A stretch of 6,275 nt of DNA, taken from DATGIQ01 sp035295665. GTDB taxonomy: Bacteria; Planctomycetota; Planctomycetia; Gemmatales; Gemmataceae. Made by a program: the position numbers and the translations under genes. How positions within the stretch are numbered: position 1 is the stretch's first letter; every line of letters begins with the position of its first letter. The notes under the pieces are model-generated. The model did no database searches, was not told the origin of the DNA, and saw nothing but the letters and a program-made list of their open reading frames with translations. Of the stretch, positions 5,431 to 6,275 are shown one piece after another. Location: contig DATGIQ010000638.1 of NCBI GenBank assembly GCA_035295665.1, forward strand, positions 1-6,275, given 5' to 3'.

Positions 5431-5889
5431 ATGATGCAGTGTCCTGTGTGCCATGCCGCCAATCCAGCCAATGATCTGAGCTGCCGATCGTGTGGCGAGC
5501 CGCTGCCGCCCAGAAGCCCGGCTGAAGCGGCGGGCGCGCTTCCGGCCGATGTTGTCCTGGCGGAGGGCAAGGAAGTCGGCCACGTGGACACGCATCTGGA
5601 GAAGGACAAAGATTCGGATATCGTCTCGATCTTCATCCCGTACAAGAACCCCAAGGCTCTGGCGGCGTACTACTGTGGCTTCTTCGCCCTGATTCCGGTT
5701 CTGGGCTTCGTACTCGGCCCGGTGGCAATTTGGCTGGGCATCTCGGGTGTGCGTACCAGCACCGCCAATCCAGCCGCCAAAGGTATGGTCCACGCAATTA
5801 CCGGCATCGTCCTGGGCGTGCTGGCACTGCTTTGTTGGAATCCGTTTTGGTGCGTACTCCTCGTCTTGGCCTACTTTTATTTGCCATAA
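5431..5889 (+). CDS. Zinc-ribbon membrane protein with DUF4190-like domain
   Basis: This small protein of 152 residues has a zinc-binding N-terminus and a hydrophobic C-terminal half. Residues 4-21 carry a C-P-V-C (4-7) and C-R-S-C (18-21) pair, the usual treble-clef/zinc-ribbon arrangement. Residues 22-70 are a polar linker with an acidic, Lys-rich part. Residues 78-104 form a membrane segment (YYCGFFALIPVLGFVLGPVA) followed by WLGISGVRTS. After a short loop with N-P-A-A-K-G, residues 119-151 form one or two more segments. The G-I-x-G-(V/L)-R loop between hydrophobic segments and the A-K-G-x-x-H-A motif resemble DUF4190-type domains. Its biochemical role is unknown. It is probably in the inner membrane with the zinc ribbon in the cytoplasm. 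The ATG at 5431 (or 5434) is chosen because GGGAG and a promoter precede it. The last 13 bp overlap the convergent DUF3179 gene. Confidence 0.85.
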   Translation: MMQCPVCHAANPANDLSCRSCGEPLPPRSPAEAAGALPADVVLAEGKEVGHVDTHLEKDKDSDIVSIFIPYKNPKALAAYYCGFFALIPVLGFVLGPVAIWLGISGVRTSTANPAAKGMVHAITGIVLGVLALLCWNPFWCVLLVLAYFYLP

Positions 5890-6275
5890 ACTGTGGTTTC
5901 AGGATATTCGGCAGCCCACGCATACCACTTCACTTGCGTGCTGTCTAGCCAGGTCAGCGTCCACCCTTTCAACTCGCCGCTTACCGCCCTTCCGGCAATG
6001 TCCCAGCGCGAGCCGGTTTCGGTGTCGACGAACGGCGCTGCTGCCTCTTTATCATCACGAACCAGCCGGACCGTTCTGGCCGCCGGCTCCGGACGGATGT
6101 CGGGAGGGGATATGCCATCACGGTTCGGCTGCGGAGCGGGATACTTTCGAGGCGGCTTGGCTTCCGGTCGGTAGGCCGTGGCGGACCGCGTTGGACCATG
6201 CCAGAACACGACGCAGGCTCGCCCATTCAAGCGATCCTCGATGAATCCTAACTTGCTGAGGGTATCGAGCGGATA
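5877..6275 (-). CDS. DUF3179 domain protein, C-terminal part (N-terminus beyond the window)
   Basis: The minus-strand frame is open from the right edge to the TAA at 5879-5877, giving the last 132 residues. The TTG at 6230 is inside the gene and not a start, because the 15 codons before it (Y-P-L-D-T-L-S-K-L-G-F-I-E-D-R) continue the family pattern. Recognisable DUF3179 features are VVFWHGPTRSATAYRP (visible residues 22-37), APFVDTETGSRWDIAGRAVSG (80-100) and the terminal LDSTQVKWYAWAAEYPETTVY (110-130). Full members are usually several hundred residues and of unknown function. Residues 37-64 of the visible part are unusually rich in proline (ten of 28), which looks like an inserted flexible linker. 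The 3' end overlaps the convergent zinc-ribbon gene by 13 bp. Confidence 0.88.
   Translation of the reverse strand, partial: YPLDTLSKLGFIEDRLNGRACVVFWHGPTRSATAYRPEAKPPRKYPAPQPNRDGISPPDIRPEPAARTVRLVRDDKEAAAPFVDTETGSRWDIAGRAVSGELKGWTLTWLDSTQVKWYAWAAEYPETTVYGK

Noticed and set aside
1..6275. CRISPR array, insertion sequence, tRNA, rRNA, toxin-antitoxin or phage genes
   Set aside because: No regularly spaced long repeats, transposase motifs, terminal inverted repeats or tRNA cloverleaf patterns were noticed on reading both strands.

Overview
The window looks like a stretch of GC-rich chromosome from a planctomycete, probably near the Pirellulales. This rests on remembered family patterns, not a search. 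The DUF3179 C-terminus (ending in a W-L-D-S-x-Q-V-K-W-Y-A-W-A-A-E-Y-P-E-T motif), the DUF4912 protein with an N-terminal Rho-N-like helix region, and the small zinc-ribbon/DUF4190-like membrane protein are a combination I associate with that phylum. Shine-Dalgarno sites are weak or absent before several genes, which also fits.

Layout, right to left along the minus strand for most genes. (1) Positions 1-3436 carry a three-gene ABC importer operon of the ribose/galactose/xylose (CUT2) type, read leftward: a lipoprotein substrate-binding protein (3436-2327), a membrane permease (2281-983) and a two-domain ATPase (970 to beyond the left edge). The order is binding protein, permease, ATPase. The sugar cannot be named from the sequence. 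(2) Positions 3437-3678 are the control region of that operon, with a plausible promoter and a perfect 16-bp inverted repeat. (3) Positions 3679-4824 encode a DUF4912 protein on the minus strand. (4) Positions 4825-5430 are a 606-bp divergent intergenic region. It holds an AT-rich island with a good minus-strand promoter, an array of degenerate GCTGCGA repeats, several short inverted repeats, a plus-strand promoter and a possible tiny ORF. (5) Positions 5431-5889 encode a zinc-ribbon plus membrane protein on the plus strand. (6) From 5877 to the right edge is the C-terminal part of a DUF3179 protein on the minus strand, whose 3' end overlaps the zinc-ribbon gene by 13 bp, tail to tail.

The three importer genes form one functional unit: the lipoprotein captures a sugar-like ligand, the permease forms the channel and the ATPase drives uptake. 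The other genes have no visible functional link to it or to each other. I do not see a clearly new biological system here. The most worthwhile leads are the permease's extra C-terminal membrane segments, the palindrome upstream of the importer, and the complex 4825-5430 intergenic region.
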